The notes: generated by a model from the sequence alone, not told the origin. A stretch of 64,000 nucleotides of DNA from Bretschneidera sinensis (GCA_023935145.1 CM043700.1:82001-146000); one strand, 5' to 3'. Positions 45,456 through 57,998 are shown, numbered from the stretch's first letter. A program made the numbers and translations.

Positions 45456-46110
45456 TCAAATCACCATAATCAGATAAAGCAACTTATTTATTACAGGATT
45501 GTGATCCTTTTGTAAGTTGCCTTCAACTGTGGGTGGAGGAGGAAGCTCAAAGGAAGATTCAGGAGAGACTTCTTTGTTGTATGTTTGGCAGATTATTGAA
45601 AATTTTACAGATGGAGTCTTATTGGTATCCGTTGTATTGGATCCCGCGATGCCATTATCTAAAGAGAGCTCAATGCAATGCTTGTTTTTCTTCAAGAATT
45701 CAGGGGAATCTCCATAGCTTTTTCTTGGAATATCAGGTGAACCACCACAGATAACTAGATCAGGAGATGTTAGAGAAAACCCCAACATGGACCGACTTGG
45801 AAATAAGCGGAAATTCAATCAAATTCTTGAATACCCAGACGGAAAAATCTTAAATTTCAGGCCATTCCTTGTAGAAAACAGCTCAAAGAACAGATTTTAT
45901 ACCATCAATTGCATCATTGGCAATTGGGCCACTGAATTTTTGCATTGACATCTAAGCTCTTATTGTGCCAAGAAACATCTACACCAAGAGAAGATTGATG
46001 ACCCCTGGCATTGGTTGAGCGATGGTAACGTCGTGGAGAACCGTTGGATGGCAGTCACTTGTTGGTGCCAGACTTAGTTGTGGCGGGGTGCTTGGATACG
46101 TGTGCCATGG
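45456..46110 (-). pseudogene. Broken copy of a conserved plant gene of unknown function
   Basis: The minus strand gives, in shifting frames, SPRRYHRSTNARGHQSSLGV with DVSWHNKSLDV, then GPIANDAIDGIKSVL, then FELFSTRNGLKFKIFPSGY. Last comes an open 120-codon stretch with SPDLVICGGSPDIPRKSYGD, TDTNKTPSVKFSIICQTYNK and SPESSFELPPPPTVEG. The composition and Pro-rich motif suggest a real protein rather than a chance frame, but I cannot name the family. At least two frameshifts and one stop and no visible introns make it a pseudogene or a captured transcript fragment. It lies next to MULE-like terminal sequence (45211). Confidence 0.5.
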
Positions 46111-46149
46111 TTAACCACCGCACGTGCCGTTATGGGTAGAAATTGTGGA

Positions 46150-47200
46150 TTTTATCAGTGATGAAGGACCAACACGAAACTAACGTTTTTCTGTCGCGGA
46201 TTGACCCAAAAAATCTAATGGAAACGTGAATCAGTTTAGGTCCTACGCTTCTAGTTTTCTTACCAATGACAACGAACACTTTTCTGACTTCCTCGTGATG
46301 ATGTTTTATTGTTGTGTGGTTTCCATAGTAACTTCAAAATTGATTGGTAAATGCTTGGGTTTAATTGGAATTTATTGTTCTGTATTAGTTGTTTAGATAA
46401 TTTTATGTAGAATAACCATATCGATTGATTCTTACATTTGGTATTTGAATAAAGTCACCATAAATTGTTGTAAAAAAAGGTTCTAGGGACAGGATTTGAA
46501 GGAAAAAACAGAGAATAGAAGTTACAGACCCGTTACCAATTTTGTAATTTTTTTCTTAAGTTTTTAATGAATTTTTTTGTTCATATTTTTTTATGGGTTT
46601 TGGAAAGTATGTGCAGATCTGCTACCAATTTTGTAAATTTTTTGCTCAATTTTTCTTCACGAATTTTTGCGAAAAAAAATGGCAGATCTCGGTTTTCATA
46701 TAGTTTTTATTTTATTTTTTGGGTTTTGTAATTTTTTTTGTTTTTTATTTTAAGTTGTTTTATTACAGTATTTTTTTTTTTTCCCTCTTGGAGTTTGGAA
46801 AGATGTTCTTTAATCTGTTTTGACAATTCCTATATCTACGGATTTTTTTTTGTTTTAAAGTTTGTGATGATGAAACAAAAAAAGAGGAGAAAAGTGATTA
46901 GATCTCCAAATTTTTTGTTTTGCCTTTTATTTGAAGTTTGTGACAGAGAAGAAAAATAAAAAAAAGTACATTTCTGAGTCAAAAGGTCAAATAGGCGTTT
47001 ATATAGTAGTATTTTTTCATCCCGTTAAAACTTAACAGTTTTCATCCTGTCAATAAAAGTCAAATGACGCAAGTTGATGTTTCCACAATAGGAAGATGTC
47101 CTGATCGCTAAACCTTATGGATCAAAATGTATTTAACTCGTAAATTTATTATCTCATTTGTATGGATTTTACTTGTTAAGTGCATAATTAGGCTATGTTA
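46150..47200. other. AT-rich intergenic DNA
   Basis: T-rich runs and a degenerate duplication around GCTACCAATTTTGTAA (46525 and 46620). No gene supported. Confidence 0.5.
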
Positions 47201-48139
47201 TAATTTCTTAGGAAAAATTACATTTAAGTATTTATAATATGATCTAACTTACACAAAAAAAAATTAATTTTAAAATATATTAATATCTTTTCGAATTATT
47301 CATATTTTGATTTAAAAATACATATATCCCTACCATTAAATCTCAATTAATTAAATTTGTTAATTTTGATCAATAACAACTCCATGTCAGCATTTATTTA
47401 ATAGTAAACCGAGAATACCCTTAACTTTGTTTTCTCTTTTCTTTCACATATTCTCTGAGTCTTCTTTCACACATTAAAAATTCACATAGCCCTCAACAAC
47501 CAAAAAAAAAAAAAAAAAGGCATCCATTTGCACACTATCACCTAAAACTACAATTACATAGAATTTGAAGCAAACAAAACTAACCAAACTGTTCACCTAT
47601 ACTCCCACTCCAGTACATAAACTCTTAACCTTCCCAACAAACACACGGGTATCTCATTGTCAGACAAAGCCTCCCCTGTTTACAACTACTGGACCACAGC
47701 ACAAGAAAATAACCTCATATCACACCCACAAAACTCGTATGGATTGTAGTTTCTATCATGTACCCAAGCTTCCAACTGAGAGACTCCAGGTAAGTAGTTG
47801 TACTTCGACTTCAATGTAGTCCAGGTTCACCTTAGATCAATTGCAAATTTCCTCCAAAAATCCTTTTGAAATCGAAAAATTAAGAGAATGAAACTACAAA
47901 ATATTCTTCGAGTTTAGCATCAATAGTAGCAAAATGTTCAGGAAATTGAAGTCCAAAAATCAAAAGAAAAAGATAAATAACAATCTTAAATATTTTAAAT
48001 TTTTTTGAGATAATTAATAATTTAAATAACCAATTGTCAATGTTTTCATGAACGTCATCCTCACAAATTTGCATCAACCTAAATGAAAGAAAAAAATTCC
48101 AAACCCAGATCTAGCCACCCCCATTGATGCTAAATTGAG

Positions 48140-48141
<2 letters not shown>

Positions 48142-48182
<41 letters not shown>
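48142..48182. repeat. (GA)n microsatellite
   Basis: About 20 uninterrupted GA dinucleotides, a likely length-polymorphic marker. Confidence 0.95.
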
Positions 48183-48186
<4 letters not shown>

Positions 48187-48269
48187 CTAAGAGAGAGAAA
48201 AAGGGAGGGAGATGATGGATCCCAAAATCGTTTCTTTAAGCAGCTATGCTACCCCTCCACCATAGTTTC

Positions 48270-49365
48270 TGTTGGAAAATAAGAGCTGATTTTAAATCAT
48301 TTTAAAGTTTTAATCTAAGCTAATTAATAGTCATTAAAAATATTTTAATTAGATGCATTCTATAAAACTGAAGTTGGAGTATTAATGGATATTTATTTTG
48401 GTTGAAAATAAATCTTAATATATGAGCTTAAAATGAAATTAAAATTGTTGTTTGAAAACTCAAAATGACTTTATCTCACATTGATAAGAAAAGAAAAAAT
48501 AAAATGTTTTATAAGCATTTATTTGAGATTCTCATCTACTTCTGTTAAAAGAAGGGATAGAGTGAAGGCTCATTGTGCGTTGCATCGCAATGCAACACGC
48601 ACGGACCCGTGCCTTAGCCCGAGCTCGAGACTAGGCATAGTCGCGTCGCAAAGACGCATTGGCACTTTAGGCGCACTTTGCATGTGCATATCATCGCAAA
48701 GGAGCCCTCGCTCCGAGCCTAGTCCGTGTTCGTTGTTTGGGTTCAGGTATATAGATTTTGGACAAAAGCCCAGATCATAAATCAAAAGGTGTCAGATTAA
48801 ATCTAAATGGTGTGATTTAATGAAAAGATGTCTGATTAAATCTAAATAGTGTGATTTAAATCCAAAGATTGTGATTTAATTAAAAGGTTTCAAATTATTT
48901 AAACTGTTTATTAAACAGACACGATCTGATCCATTAAAAAATTAACAGACATAATCGTAAGGCTCATATTAAATCTAAAAAATCATGTCTTTCCAACATG
49001 AAAAAACATGTCTTTCTAGAATCATTTGAAAATGTACTTCTGCATATATAAATACCTCATCTTCTCACTTTCATAATTCAATTAAAAAATTTCCATTCTT
49101 TCTTCTCCCTTTCTCTCTCAAAACTCTGTCAGAATATTTCTTTATTTCAAAATAGAATTAAGTTAGAAAGTTCTTCAGATTTTGCTGTCTGCATACTTAA
49201 TAAAAGAAACTTGGTTGCATTCTGGAGGACTATTCGTCTACAACCCATGGCAAGCTTGTTTATACAAGTGGAAAAGAATAAAACCTTAAAGATAGTGTTT
49301 CAACACGCCTCTAAATCTTGATTCTTGTATTTTGTTATTGTTTTCATTTTACAAATTTTACAACA
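48270..49365 (+). mobile_element. Solo LTR J (TGTTG…CAACA, copia-like)
   Basis: Starts TGTTGGAAAATAAGAG and ends TTTTACAACA, with a perfect 5-bp target duplication GTTTC (48265-48269 and 49366-49370). A TATA-like CATATATAAATACC lies near 49044. There is no PBS, PPT or interior. TGTTG/CAACA termini are common in Ty1/copia, but the family is unassigned. A CpG-rich patch at 48565-48740 gives a spurious 99-codon frame. Orientation is inferred from the TATA-like site. Confidence 0.8.
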
Positions 49366-49775
49366 GTTTCTAATGGATTTGTGACCATTGAAATCATGTT
49401 GTATACCTGATCGTGATGAGGAGGGAGGCAAGATGGAGAGACGTAAGTGAGGGAAGAAGAAGAAAAACTTGTGATGGTGAGTGAAGAAAATGACCCATTA
49501 CATTTGCTTTATTTTGGGTCTCTTTTATGTTTTCTTTTTCTTTCTCTATCTCGGTGTCTTTATATCCGAGAGAGAGTGTATGTGAGTGAAGAAGAAGAAC
49601 ATTTGATGGAGAAAAGCAGGGTAATTATGACTTTTTCCTTTTTCCGTTAAAATTTGATGGAGGTTTAACAGTCAAACCTAATACAAGAAATATCTGTATA
49701 TTTTGAAACTACAGGTCCTTATATGTAGGTTAGACCATACTATAGATGGCTAAATGTAATTTTTTCTAAATTCTT

Positions 49776-51364
49776 TTGTGGTATTTTTACACCCTGTTTG
49801 GAACCCAATAAAAATAGAATTCATTTTATTTTTAAATGAATTGAAAAAATGTCAACTTTAAATTGTAGAATTCAATTCAATTGTCATGCCTATTTAAAAT
49901 GTGAAATAATGAAATTGAATCCAACATTTAGATTCTAAACTTTTTTACGAGAGAATTTTATCATTTTTGTTGAACTATATGAAAAAGAATTTTGGTCAAC
50001 ATAATTTTTTTTCATTTTATAAAATTTATTTGTAAATTCTATCAATTTTGATAAAATTTACAACAAGTTAACTCAATTACACAGTAAATTTTTTATAAAT
50101 GAATTTCAGAATTTTTTTTTTATCTTTTCAAACATATCAATTATAGAATTCAAATTTCATAAAATTTAAAGAATTCATTTGACTATGCAAAATGTAAATG
50201 TAAAATTATGGAAACTTAGAAAATTGAAAATTAAATTGATTTGTCATTGCAATTTAACCTTTTCTTTTTCTTAGCTAACCACTAGTTTTATGGTCATTAT
50301 CAAAAGAAAAACGAGGCAATGTATGAAGGGCATATTAGTATGTTTCCTAAAACGATCTACCATGCTTTGCTTACGCAAACACTTCACTTGAGGTTTAAAA
50401 GTCAGATTTTTAGTTTGATACTTTCTAAGCCATCAAATAAAAATGAGGAGAAAACACATCAAAATATAATGAGGTTTGACTTTGTTAAATTTCAGTATCA
50501 TCCAGATTTTAAAAGTTAAGTTTAGGTTCTTTGTTGTTTTATTATAGTTAAATAAATGTCAAACCACCAAAGTACTTTGCGTATTTTTTTTAAATGAAAA
50601 GTAAAAAATTAAACTAAATTTTCTTCTCTAATATTTAATATCGATAACTATAAATCTTTCAAACCATTGAACCATTGTGATGATCAAATTACTTGAAGTA
50701 TAGTAATTTAACTCTAAATAAAAAAAAATCATTTAATTTTCATATTTTTATAGAAAATTAAAAATTCAACCAAACTTCTTTTTTTCATGCTCGGTATCGA
50801 TAGCTTAAGTCTAAAAGCTATTATAACAATTAAATCAACTTGAAACGTGATTATTAAATTTTTTTTTTTATTAATTTAGATACAACAAAACTCTCAACTT
50901 TAACATTTAAAACTTCAAATTTAACATCGTCAAATCAAATTATATTTTTATATATTTTTCTTGTAAAAATTATACAATCGATGTAATCTTAACAAATGAG
51001 TCATCAACTTTAAAAGATCAAGATTGTTCATCACTGAAAGTCGTACTTGGTTATGAAAGTCGCAAGTCTTGAAGATACCAAAAATGTCACAAGCAATGCC
51101 ATCGATGTACTCTTAGCAAATGAGTCATTAACAATAAGATAATTTTAACTATAAAGTATTAACAAAGTATTAAGAGGGTTTGCTGACATAATTATAGTAC
51201 GATAAGATTAGGATTAATATGAGATAAGATCAAAGTAGATTTAATAGTTAATATCTTAATCTTATATTTGATTTATGATATTACTGGATTAAGATTCAAG
51301 TGGGATAAAAAATATAAGTACCAAAATAACTTAATACTATTCATCATCTTTAACAATCTTCAAT
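49776..51364. other. AT-rich intergenic DNA
   Basis: No supported gene. Short frames (e.g. 50319-50519) have no recognisable family. The sequence at 51140-51310 may be the decayed left end of the element suggested at 51140-52275. Confidence 0.5.
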
Positions 51365-52275
51365 TTTTTCACATTCTCTAAAATTTAATTATTATAATAA
51401 TAAATAACAATTAATATTAAATTATTATTTTTATCATCATAATTATAATAATAATTATTATAACTACTATAATAATATTTTTATAATTATAAGAATGATA
51501 ATTATTATTATAATTATAGTTATTATTATCATAATTATAATTATAATAATAATTATCATAATTAATACAAACATTAAAAATTAATATTATTATCAATATT
51601 CTTATATTTATGAAAATAATAATTATCAATTATTTTTGTAATATTATTAAAATATAATAATAATTATGATATAAAAATTATTATAACAATTATTATTAAT
51701 ATTATAAAAATATTAATTATTATAATAATTAGAAAAATTATTTTATAAAATACTATTTTATCAGTGTTATGATAATTATGATAATAATAATAATAATTAT
51801 CATTATTATTATAGTTATTATCATTATAATAATTATTATTATTTTTTATTATGATAATATTATTACAATTATAATAATAAGTATTCTATAATTATTATAG
51901 GAAAAAATTTATTATTATAATTATTTTATAAAATACTATTACTATCAGTATTATTATAATATTTATTGTAATTATAATTATTAATATAGTTATTATTTTA
52001 TTATAATTAATATTATTATAAGAAAAAAATATTTTTAATAATGCTATAATTATTAAAATTATTATTCAAGGATAAAAAAAAAATTAGTCCCAAATGGGTT
52101 AGATAGATTCTATCTCATGGGGGAGGTGAGCAAAGGTGGGATTAGAACTAATTTTATCCCACCTTAATCCATCATAAATAGTAAATCCCTCCAGCCAAAT
52201 GAGAGATAACTATTGATGTGAGATTAAATTAGTTCAATCTCACCTTAATTCCCCCAACCAAACGGGCCCTAACGA
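51140..52275. mobile_element. Possible DNA transposon relic with AT-rich core
   Basis: The right end reads CCCAACCAAACGGGCCCTAA, whose complement (TTAGGGCCCGTTTGG) is a common start of plant MITEs. Inside it are GGGATAAAATTAG-like blocks. The left side carries related GATAAGATTAGGATTAATAT and GTGGGATAAAA blocks in inverse orientation, but the very end is diverged. The core is the A/T block at 51365-52080. Confidence 0.35.
51365..52080. repeat. Scrambled (AAT/ATT)n block, almost pure A/T
   Basis: About 700 bp consisting almost only of A and T, built from intermixed TAA, ATT and TTATAA units on both strands. Many self-complementary stretches are present. Reading frames here are artefacts of composition. 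Confidence 0.9.
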
Positions 52276-53359
52276 GTCTGATGTATGGTAATTTTTTAGA
52301 CTAATCAGATGACAACACGTGGCACCACAAGGGAAGCCCACAAGGCAAAGAATATAACCAATGAACTGGTTACACGTGGCTAGGGGTAGAAGGGTAATTT
52401 CACCCTTAAACCCTAGATAACAAAAATCATAATTCTACAATGACATTTATATCTGAGAAACCCTAGTCCTATCACAACATTCACTTGTAAGTTACTTTAC
52501 TAAACGGATTCTACTCCCAAACATTAAAATGAATAGGGTCCCCACTATCACACTAGTACGCCACAAAAACAACTTTCACAGCCTTGTTGCCTTTTTGTTC
52601 TCTATACAGATTACTGACTTAGGCATTGAAGAGTCCCTCCAAAGGTACACCCCATCTGGCCCTCTGGTGACCCTTTTAGGATTTCTCTGTTCTTTTGTGT
52701 GCAGGTGTCTCATCACACTCATAGAACCACTAGTCAAGATTTCGACATCAATAGTTTGGCGTTGTTCATGAGAAAAAACAAGAAGAACTCATCTGTTAAC
52801 GATATTGACACAAAGCATAACCAAGAACACTATTTCCGCAGCCTCTACTGTTGTCACCAATGTCGATATCGCCTCAACCTAGGTCTAGACCAGTCATGGT
52901 CTACGAAATAACCTTGATCTCCCCACAATTCGAGAGAATATTGCAACCAGTGAAGGCCCAAGTGATCATTCCAAAAGGCAATTGGAGTAAACCCAATAGT
53001 CCTGGTTGGATAACTTAGTTCATCATCAGAGCTGCATCAATCGAGACACTCCAGTTTGACAAGGACAGTTCCAAGAACTCACTCAGCTAGTAGCCAACCT
53101 AACCATATAACTCGAGGGGGGGGGGCCAAGCACCTCCTAACCAACCTCATTTGCCATAGTAAAGCCCTTGATTAGCGAAGCACTAGGACTCCAACTGTAA
53201 TCTTCACTCCACCGATCGTGGGTCTAATACTGGATGTTCTCCTCTTCATCAAAAGGTGAAACTCCGAGGCCATTCCACGACTTCAAGGAATAACGTGGAC
53301 TTAGACAAGAAGCTAGAAGAGATGGAAAAATGTATAGGGGAAACGTTTAAGAACATAGA

Positions 53360-54235
53360 GATGAACATCCTAGAGGAACTGGACTCTTAAGACCTTCTGT
53401 TCACACGAAAGATTCTTAACGAATCACTACCTTAACACTTCAAAATGCTGGTCATAAAGGCCTTTGATGACACCACCAATCCAATGGACCACCTTCAACT
53501 TTATAAGACAACGATGCTCCTACATTCCCATCTTGATGCAGTACTGTGTCGAGCATTTCCCTTAACCCTAGAGAAAGCCACAAGCATATAGTACTCCCAC
53601 CCGAGTCCTGAAAGCATCAATTATTTCAAAGAATTAAGCCGCATACTTTCTTATAAGGATCGAGGAAGACCTCGAAGAGCTTCTTTAATGCCCAATAGTA
53701 GAGAGGTGAGAAACTTCGAGAGTATATATCCCGTTTAAATACAACAACATGGGAGGTGTCTGACCTTGACCCAAAGATCCAAACGGTGGCCTTCCAGAAC
53801 GGGCTCAGATCAGGCTCCTTTAGCTTAAAGCTCTCTAGGCACCCAGCTAGAGATATGAATGAGATCCTTGCCCAGGTCAAGGAATGCGTAATCACTGAAA
53901 AGGATCAAGTATTCTGAAGGGAACGCGAGGAAAATGGAGGGAAACACAAGAAAGAACAAGATGAACCGAAAGGGCGACTCCCAAAAAAGCCTCTCAGAGA
54001 AGAAACTGAAAAGGCCTCTTCATTGTTTCGAAAGCTATACAAATCTTAACACTCCTAGAGCAAACATACTTATAAGCATCTAGAAGGACTAATGAGAATA
54101 AGGAGAAATCCTGATGGTGTCGGTTCCACTACGATCACGATCACAATACCAAGGAGTACCACGCACTTGAAGAACAAATAAAATCTTTCATCCAGAGAGG
54201 ATATTTGAAATAATATGCTAGATCCCTAACATACC
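53360..54235 (+). pseudogene. Element E gag remnant
   Basis: Readable pieces: IKAFDDTTNPMDHLQLYKTT, AVLCRAFPLTLEKAT and INYFKELSR (Tat capsid), then FHYDHDHNTKEYHALEEQIK and FIQRGYLK (C-terminal zinc-like segment) at ~54120-54210. Many stops and frame changes. Confidence 0.65.
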
Positions 54236-54465
54236 GGAGAAACGACAGAGACCTATCTAGACGAAGCCCTAGGCGCAACCTTAGGTAAAGCCTTAGGTGA
54301 AGCTCGAGAAGAGAAATCTTTGACGAAAGATGCCAATTATATGATAAAGAAGATAGGCCCACAAATGGAAACACCATCAAAACTATCTTCGGGGTCCCGA
54401 CTATTGGTGTACAATCGTTCTAAGCATAGACAGTCTACAATAGGTCAGTAGAATCTGTCAACAGG

Positions 54466-55035
54466 TTGGACAAATGTGTAAGGATAGAGCAGACAATCTC
54501 TTTCACATACAACAATCTAAAGGGGCTGCAGATATCCCATAACAACACAATGGTTGTCTCTTTGCTCATCAAGAACTACAATCTAGAAAGGATCCCGGTT
54601 GACAACGAAAACTCAACTGACATCATATACTATGATACATTCAGGAAGATAAGACTCAATGATGACCAGCTTAAGCCAATCACCTCCCCACTCTATGGGT
54701 TCGCAAGAGAGCCAACATTTTCATAAGGCAGTGTTGTCTTGCCAGTCACCACAAAAAGGGCCCCTAGCAAACCATTGTCATAACCAAGCTTCTGGTCCTC
54801 AAGCACTCTTCTTCATACAACACCATCTTCGACATCCCAAGCTAGAATTCCATGAAGGCAGTAGTCTCCACATTTTACCTAAAAATGAAGTTCCCCACCG
54901 AGAATGATGTTAGAGAAGTTCACGAAAGTCAGGCAACATTCCGCCCATGCTACCTTAACTCCCTCAAGAGACACAGAAAGACTGAGGCCCTACTTCAGGA
55001 AGTTAAAAACCTCAAAGTTGCTTCGACCAATGGCT
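54466..55035 (+). pseudogene. Element E aspartic protease remnant
   Basis: ISFTYNNLKGLQISHNNTMV leads to LERIPVDNENSTDIIYYDTF (active site D-N-E-N in place of D-N-G-S), then MKAVVSTFYLKMKFPTEND after frameshifts. It aligns in order with the protease of element D. Confidence 0.65.
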
Positions 55036-55659
55036 AATCAGTACCTTGATACTAAAAACCTCAGTGGCTTCCATTAGTAATGTAGTTTCTTTTTTTTTCG
55101 TACAAGTCCTATAAGGACACTCCAGCTTATGGAAACCCTAATTCTATTAAGACACTCCAGCTTATTAAAATCCTAATTCTATTAAGATACTCCAGCTCAT
55201 GGAAGCCCTAGTCCTACCAAGACACTTCACATTAATTACTTTCTTAATTGCATTATACTCCAATGCACTATATAAAAAAAAGGCTCTCACAGGTATCAAA
55301 ACATAACTTGCAATCACACTACTCTCTACCTCTTTCAATCATCTCTATTTTTCTCTATATAAACACTGACTTGGGCATAAGAGAGTTCCTCATGGCACCA
55401 CCCCAGAAGACTTTTTAGTTTATGTGTTTTTCATATGCGCAGAGTTTGTGAGCTCGTTTGGCAGATTTTCGGCATCAACAATCACAAAGAAAATTATCAT
55501 GTGAGTGAAAATATCACAAAGATGGTAGGGTAAGTGTAATACCTGTATTCGTGAAGTAAGGGTAATAAAAGTAATTTAATAAATATATCATGAAATTTAA
55601 ATAGTATATTTATGCAAAGGATTAGTATTGAATAAAAATAATTCTAAAAAAAGGAAAAA

Positions 55660-55795
55660 AAAGAATAGTGAATAATGAATAGTGAAATGTGAATAGTGAA
55701 TAGTGAAACATGAATAATGAATAATGAATAGTGAAATGTGAATAATGAATAATAAATAGTGAATAGTGAATAGTGAATAGTGAAAAGTGAAAAGA
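55660..55795 (+). repeat. AATAGTG heptanucleotide minisatellite
   Basis: AATAGTG and close variants (AATAATG, AAATGTG) are tandemly reiterated. In translation this gives the artefactual FTIHYSLF-type repeats on the minus strand. Confidence 0.85.
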
Positions 55796-56918
55796 AAAAA
55801 AAACATAGTCAAACAAAAAAAAATGGGAGTAGGAAATCATGGCGGCCAACTTTTCTCTAGTGGAAATCATGCTTCCACCATTATCCTTTTAGTGGAGGAT
55901 TTTTTTAAAAAGAAAATAAAGGTTGAAAGTTAAGTGGAGGGCTGCTGAAGACCAAAAAAAAAATGTGGAGGCCTTTTTAAAACAAAAAAAAATTAAGAGA
56001 GTTAGGTGGAGGGTTGCTGAAGACTTCTCTTATATATAAACATGTCGTTCAGTTTGTTTCAGTTTCTAGTTTCTCAAAATATTTGTGGATTCAAAAAGAA
56101 GTCAAAAGAGCAAAATTTTGAATGAGTTTTATGTGGAATTTCATAGAGAATCATGAGAAGCTATTAGAAGCAGAAGGTAATAGTCTAGTATTTATTTTTG
56201 AATTTTTATTATATATGAAATTCAAAAAGTTCAAAATGGGAATTTTCAAAGTGTGTGGTTTATATCAAATGGGAAGAATAAATTAGAAAATTTATATAAA
56301 TATGATGTCAGGTGTTGACGATCTACAATTGGGGGAATTCTGAAAGAAACAAGAAAGACAAAGAGGTGATCAACGGGTAGCTTTAAGAGTTACATGGTGA
56401 GTTGGATTTACTTTAAGTAGTCTAAATAAAAATCAATTATTTGGTGATAATATTAAATTTAATTATTAAAGCATGATTGGGTGATGGATAAATCTTTGGG
56501 TGAATGGATATGGTATAAATGTTGGAATCGTAGAAAATTATTATGTAAGAAGAAATATTATTATAAATGAGTTGATTTAATAAAAGAAGTGATAAGTGAA
56601 ATTCTTGATGAGCTCTGATGGAGATTTTGATACGAATTATGATAGATAAATTTTAGTAGATCTTGAAAAGCTTTGATGGATGAATTGATATGATTTGGGA
56701 TGTAATTTGGGTAAATCTTGACAAGCTTTAATGGATTATTTGATGTGATTTGGGATGAGAGGAATTTTTTAGAATAATTAGGATAGTCAATTTAAGTGTG
56801 TTAAATTTATATGTTGTTTTTACACTGCTGTTTATATGCATATTTCATATCATTGTTCATATACATATGCATTAAATAAGAAAGAAAAGAACTGGGAAGG
56901 AGCCGATCTAATGAAACA

Positions 56919-57095
56919 ACCGTGACAGCCGGTATATGCTGGAAATAAAAGTGACACCGTGACAGCCAGTATATGCTAGAAATAAAAGTGACACCGTGCC
57001 AGCCGATATATGCTGAGAAAATTCTGTGGCAGCCAGGATAAGCTGTAAAGAACCGGGAAGGCAGCCGGTCTAATGAGAATAAAAGAACCGGGATG
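56919..57095 (+). repeat. ~37-bp tandem repeats in element H LTR
   Basis: Units contain CCGTGACAGCCGGTATATGC and AAATAAAAGTGACA; about three clear copies plus diverged ones with GGCAGCC. Confidence 0.8.
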
Positions 57096-57185
57096 ACAGC
57101 CGATCTAAGATAATAACAACCTGTTGACAGGTGGGAAGACGTTCCCATCATAATCATTCATGCATTTGCATTTGTTTTAATTATT

Positions 57186-57450
57186 GCTGCATTATTGAAA
57201 TACTGAGGTGTGATGTATCATCGTCAAAATAATTATAGATGATTGAGTATCACAGAAAGAGACAGTTATGATGAAAATATTATTGAAAAGCTGAGATGTG
57301 ATATATTGCCGTGTATGATGGCTGAGTCTCATAAAAAGAGACAACTATGATGATGAGATTATTGAAATGCTGAGATGTGATATATTATTGTGAATTTAAT
57401 TATAGATGGTTGAGTCTCATAGAAAGAGACAGTATGGTGATAAGACTTAT
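57186..57450 (+). repeat. ~90-bp tandem repeats in element H LTR
   Basis: Three diverged copies run from ATTATTGAAA.GCTGAG.TGTGAT to GAGTCTCATA.AAAGAGACA. Confidence 0.8.
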
Positions 57451-57998
57451 CTAAATGATAGACTTTATGATGTGAACCTCATTACGAGGTAATTATGAGA
57501 TAACTGATGGTCTTAAAGTGGACCAATGATTGAGAAGAAGAGATTAATAGAGAATAAATCTTATGATATGGGAAATGATATTAGAAAGTTATTATCAAGT
57601 TATGTGAAAAATAAAAGATTAAATATTAAAAAACTATTTATGGAATTTGGAATACTTTTAGTAAATTTAATTCACTGAGCTTGTGAAGCTCACCCCTCAT
57701 TATACAATGATTTTCAGGTAGCAGGCTTGGGAAATAGTTTGGTGAGTTGAGGTTCAGACGACATCATTTTCTGTTAGTCGTGTACGTGTCATCATCCTCA
57801 GACTAATGAGAAAATAAAATGAAAAATTTATTTGTAAATCTTCATGCATTTTACATTGTATAGAAGACTTAAAAATTGGATTAATGTAAAGTTTTTTTAG
57901 TGATATTTATTTTTATTGTTGCATATATGTGTCGTGCTGGGATTCTCAAAATGAGATGACACCACTTCGGGATGGCCAACTCGGGATGGGTCATTACA

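Larger units (their letters stand above)
47210..49766. mobile_element. MULE-like element with decayed terminal inverted repeats
   Basis: The left end GGAAAAATTACATTTA and the reverse complement of the right end (GAAAAAATTACATTTA) match and continue to pair weakly for ~100 bp (GGTCTAAC, AAAATATA…ATATC blocks). The flanks TAATTTCTT (47201-47209) and TAAATTCTT (49767-49775) could be a 9-bp target duplication with one mismatch, as expected for Mutator-like elements. No transposase is seen. The interior includes a (GA)n tract and a solo LTR. Confidence 0.5.
52272..55480 (+). mobile_element. Element E: decayed Tat-like gag-protease element
   Basis: A 5' LTR-like region ends TTCGACATCAATA (52753), followed by a degenerate PBS (TTTGGCGTTGTTCATGAG). 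Gag and protease pieces follow. A 3' LTR-like region (~55040-55480) ends TTCGGCATCAACA and shares blocks such as GACTTAGGCAT/GACTTGGGCAT with the first. No RT, RNase H or integrase. Its domains parallel those of element D. Confidence 0.6.
55535..57998 (+). repeat. Element H 5' LTR (chromovirus, Tekay-like)
   Basis: Perfect short inverted ends TGTAAT…ATTACA, 2464 bp. It is followed by AATT and a tRNA-iMet PBS. Long LTRs with these ends and GGGATGGGTCATTACA before the PBS are characteristic of Tekay/Del chromoviruses. It contains three repeat arrays, listed separately. Confidence 0.8.

Noticed and set aside
47565..47819. 84-codon plus-strand frame followed by CAGGTAAGT
   Set aside because: The splice-donor-like sequence is suggestive, but there is no recognisable domain and no second exon; may be a captured fragment but not supportable.
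48481..48785. 99-codon plus-strand and 71-codon minus-strand frames
   Set aside because: They lie in a CpG-rich patch within solo LTR J on both strands; no conserved motif.
49785..50270. hAT-type MITE starting ACCCTGTTTGGAACCCAA
   Set aside because: No matching inverted end or target duplication could be found.
51417..51629. 70-codon frame of Ile, Asn and Tyr
   Set aside because: Artefact of the A/T block.
55597..55870. Minus-strand frames with IHYSLF repeats
   Set aside because: Artefact of the AATAGTG minisatellite.
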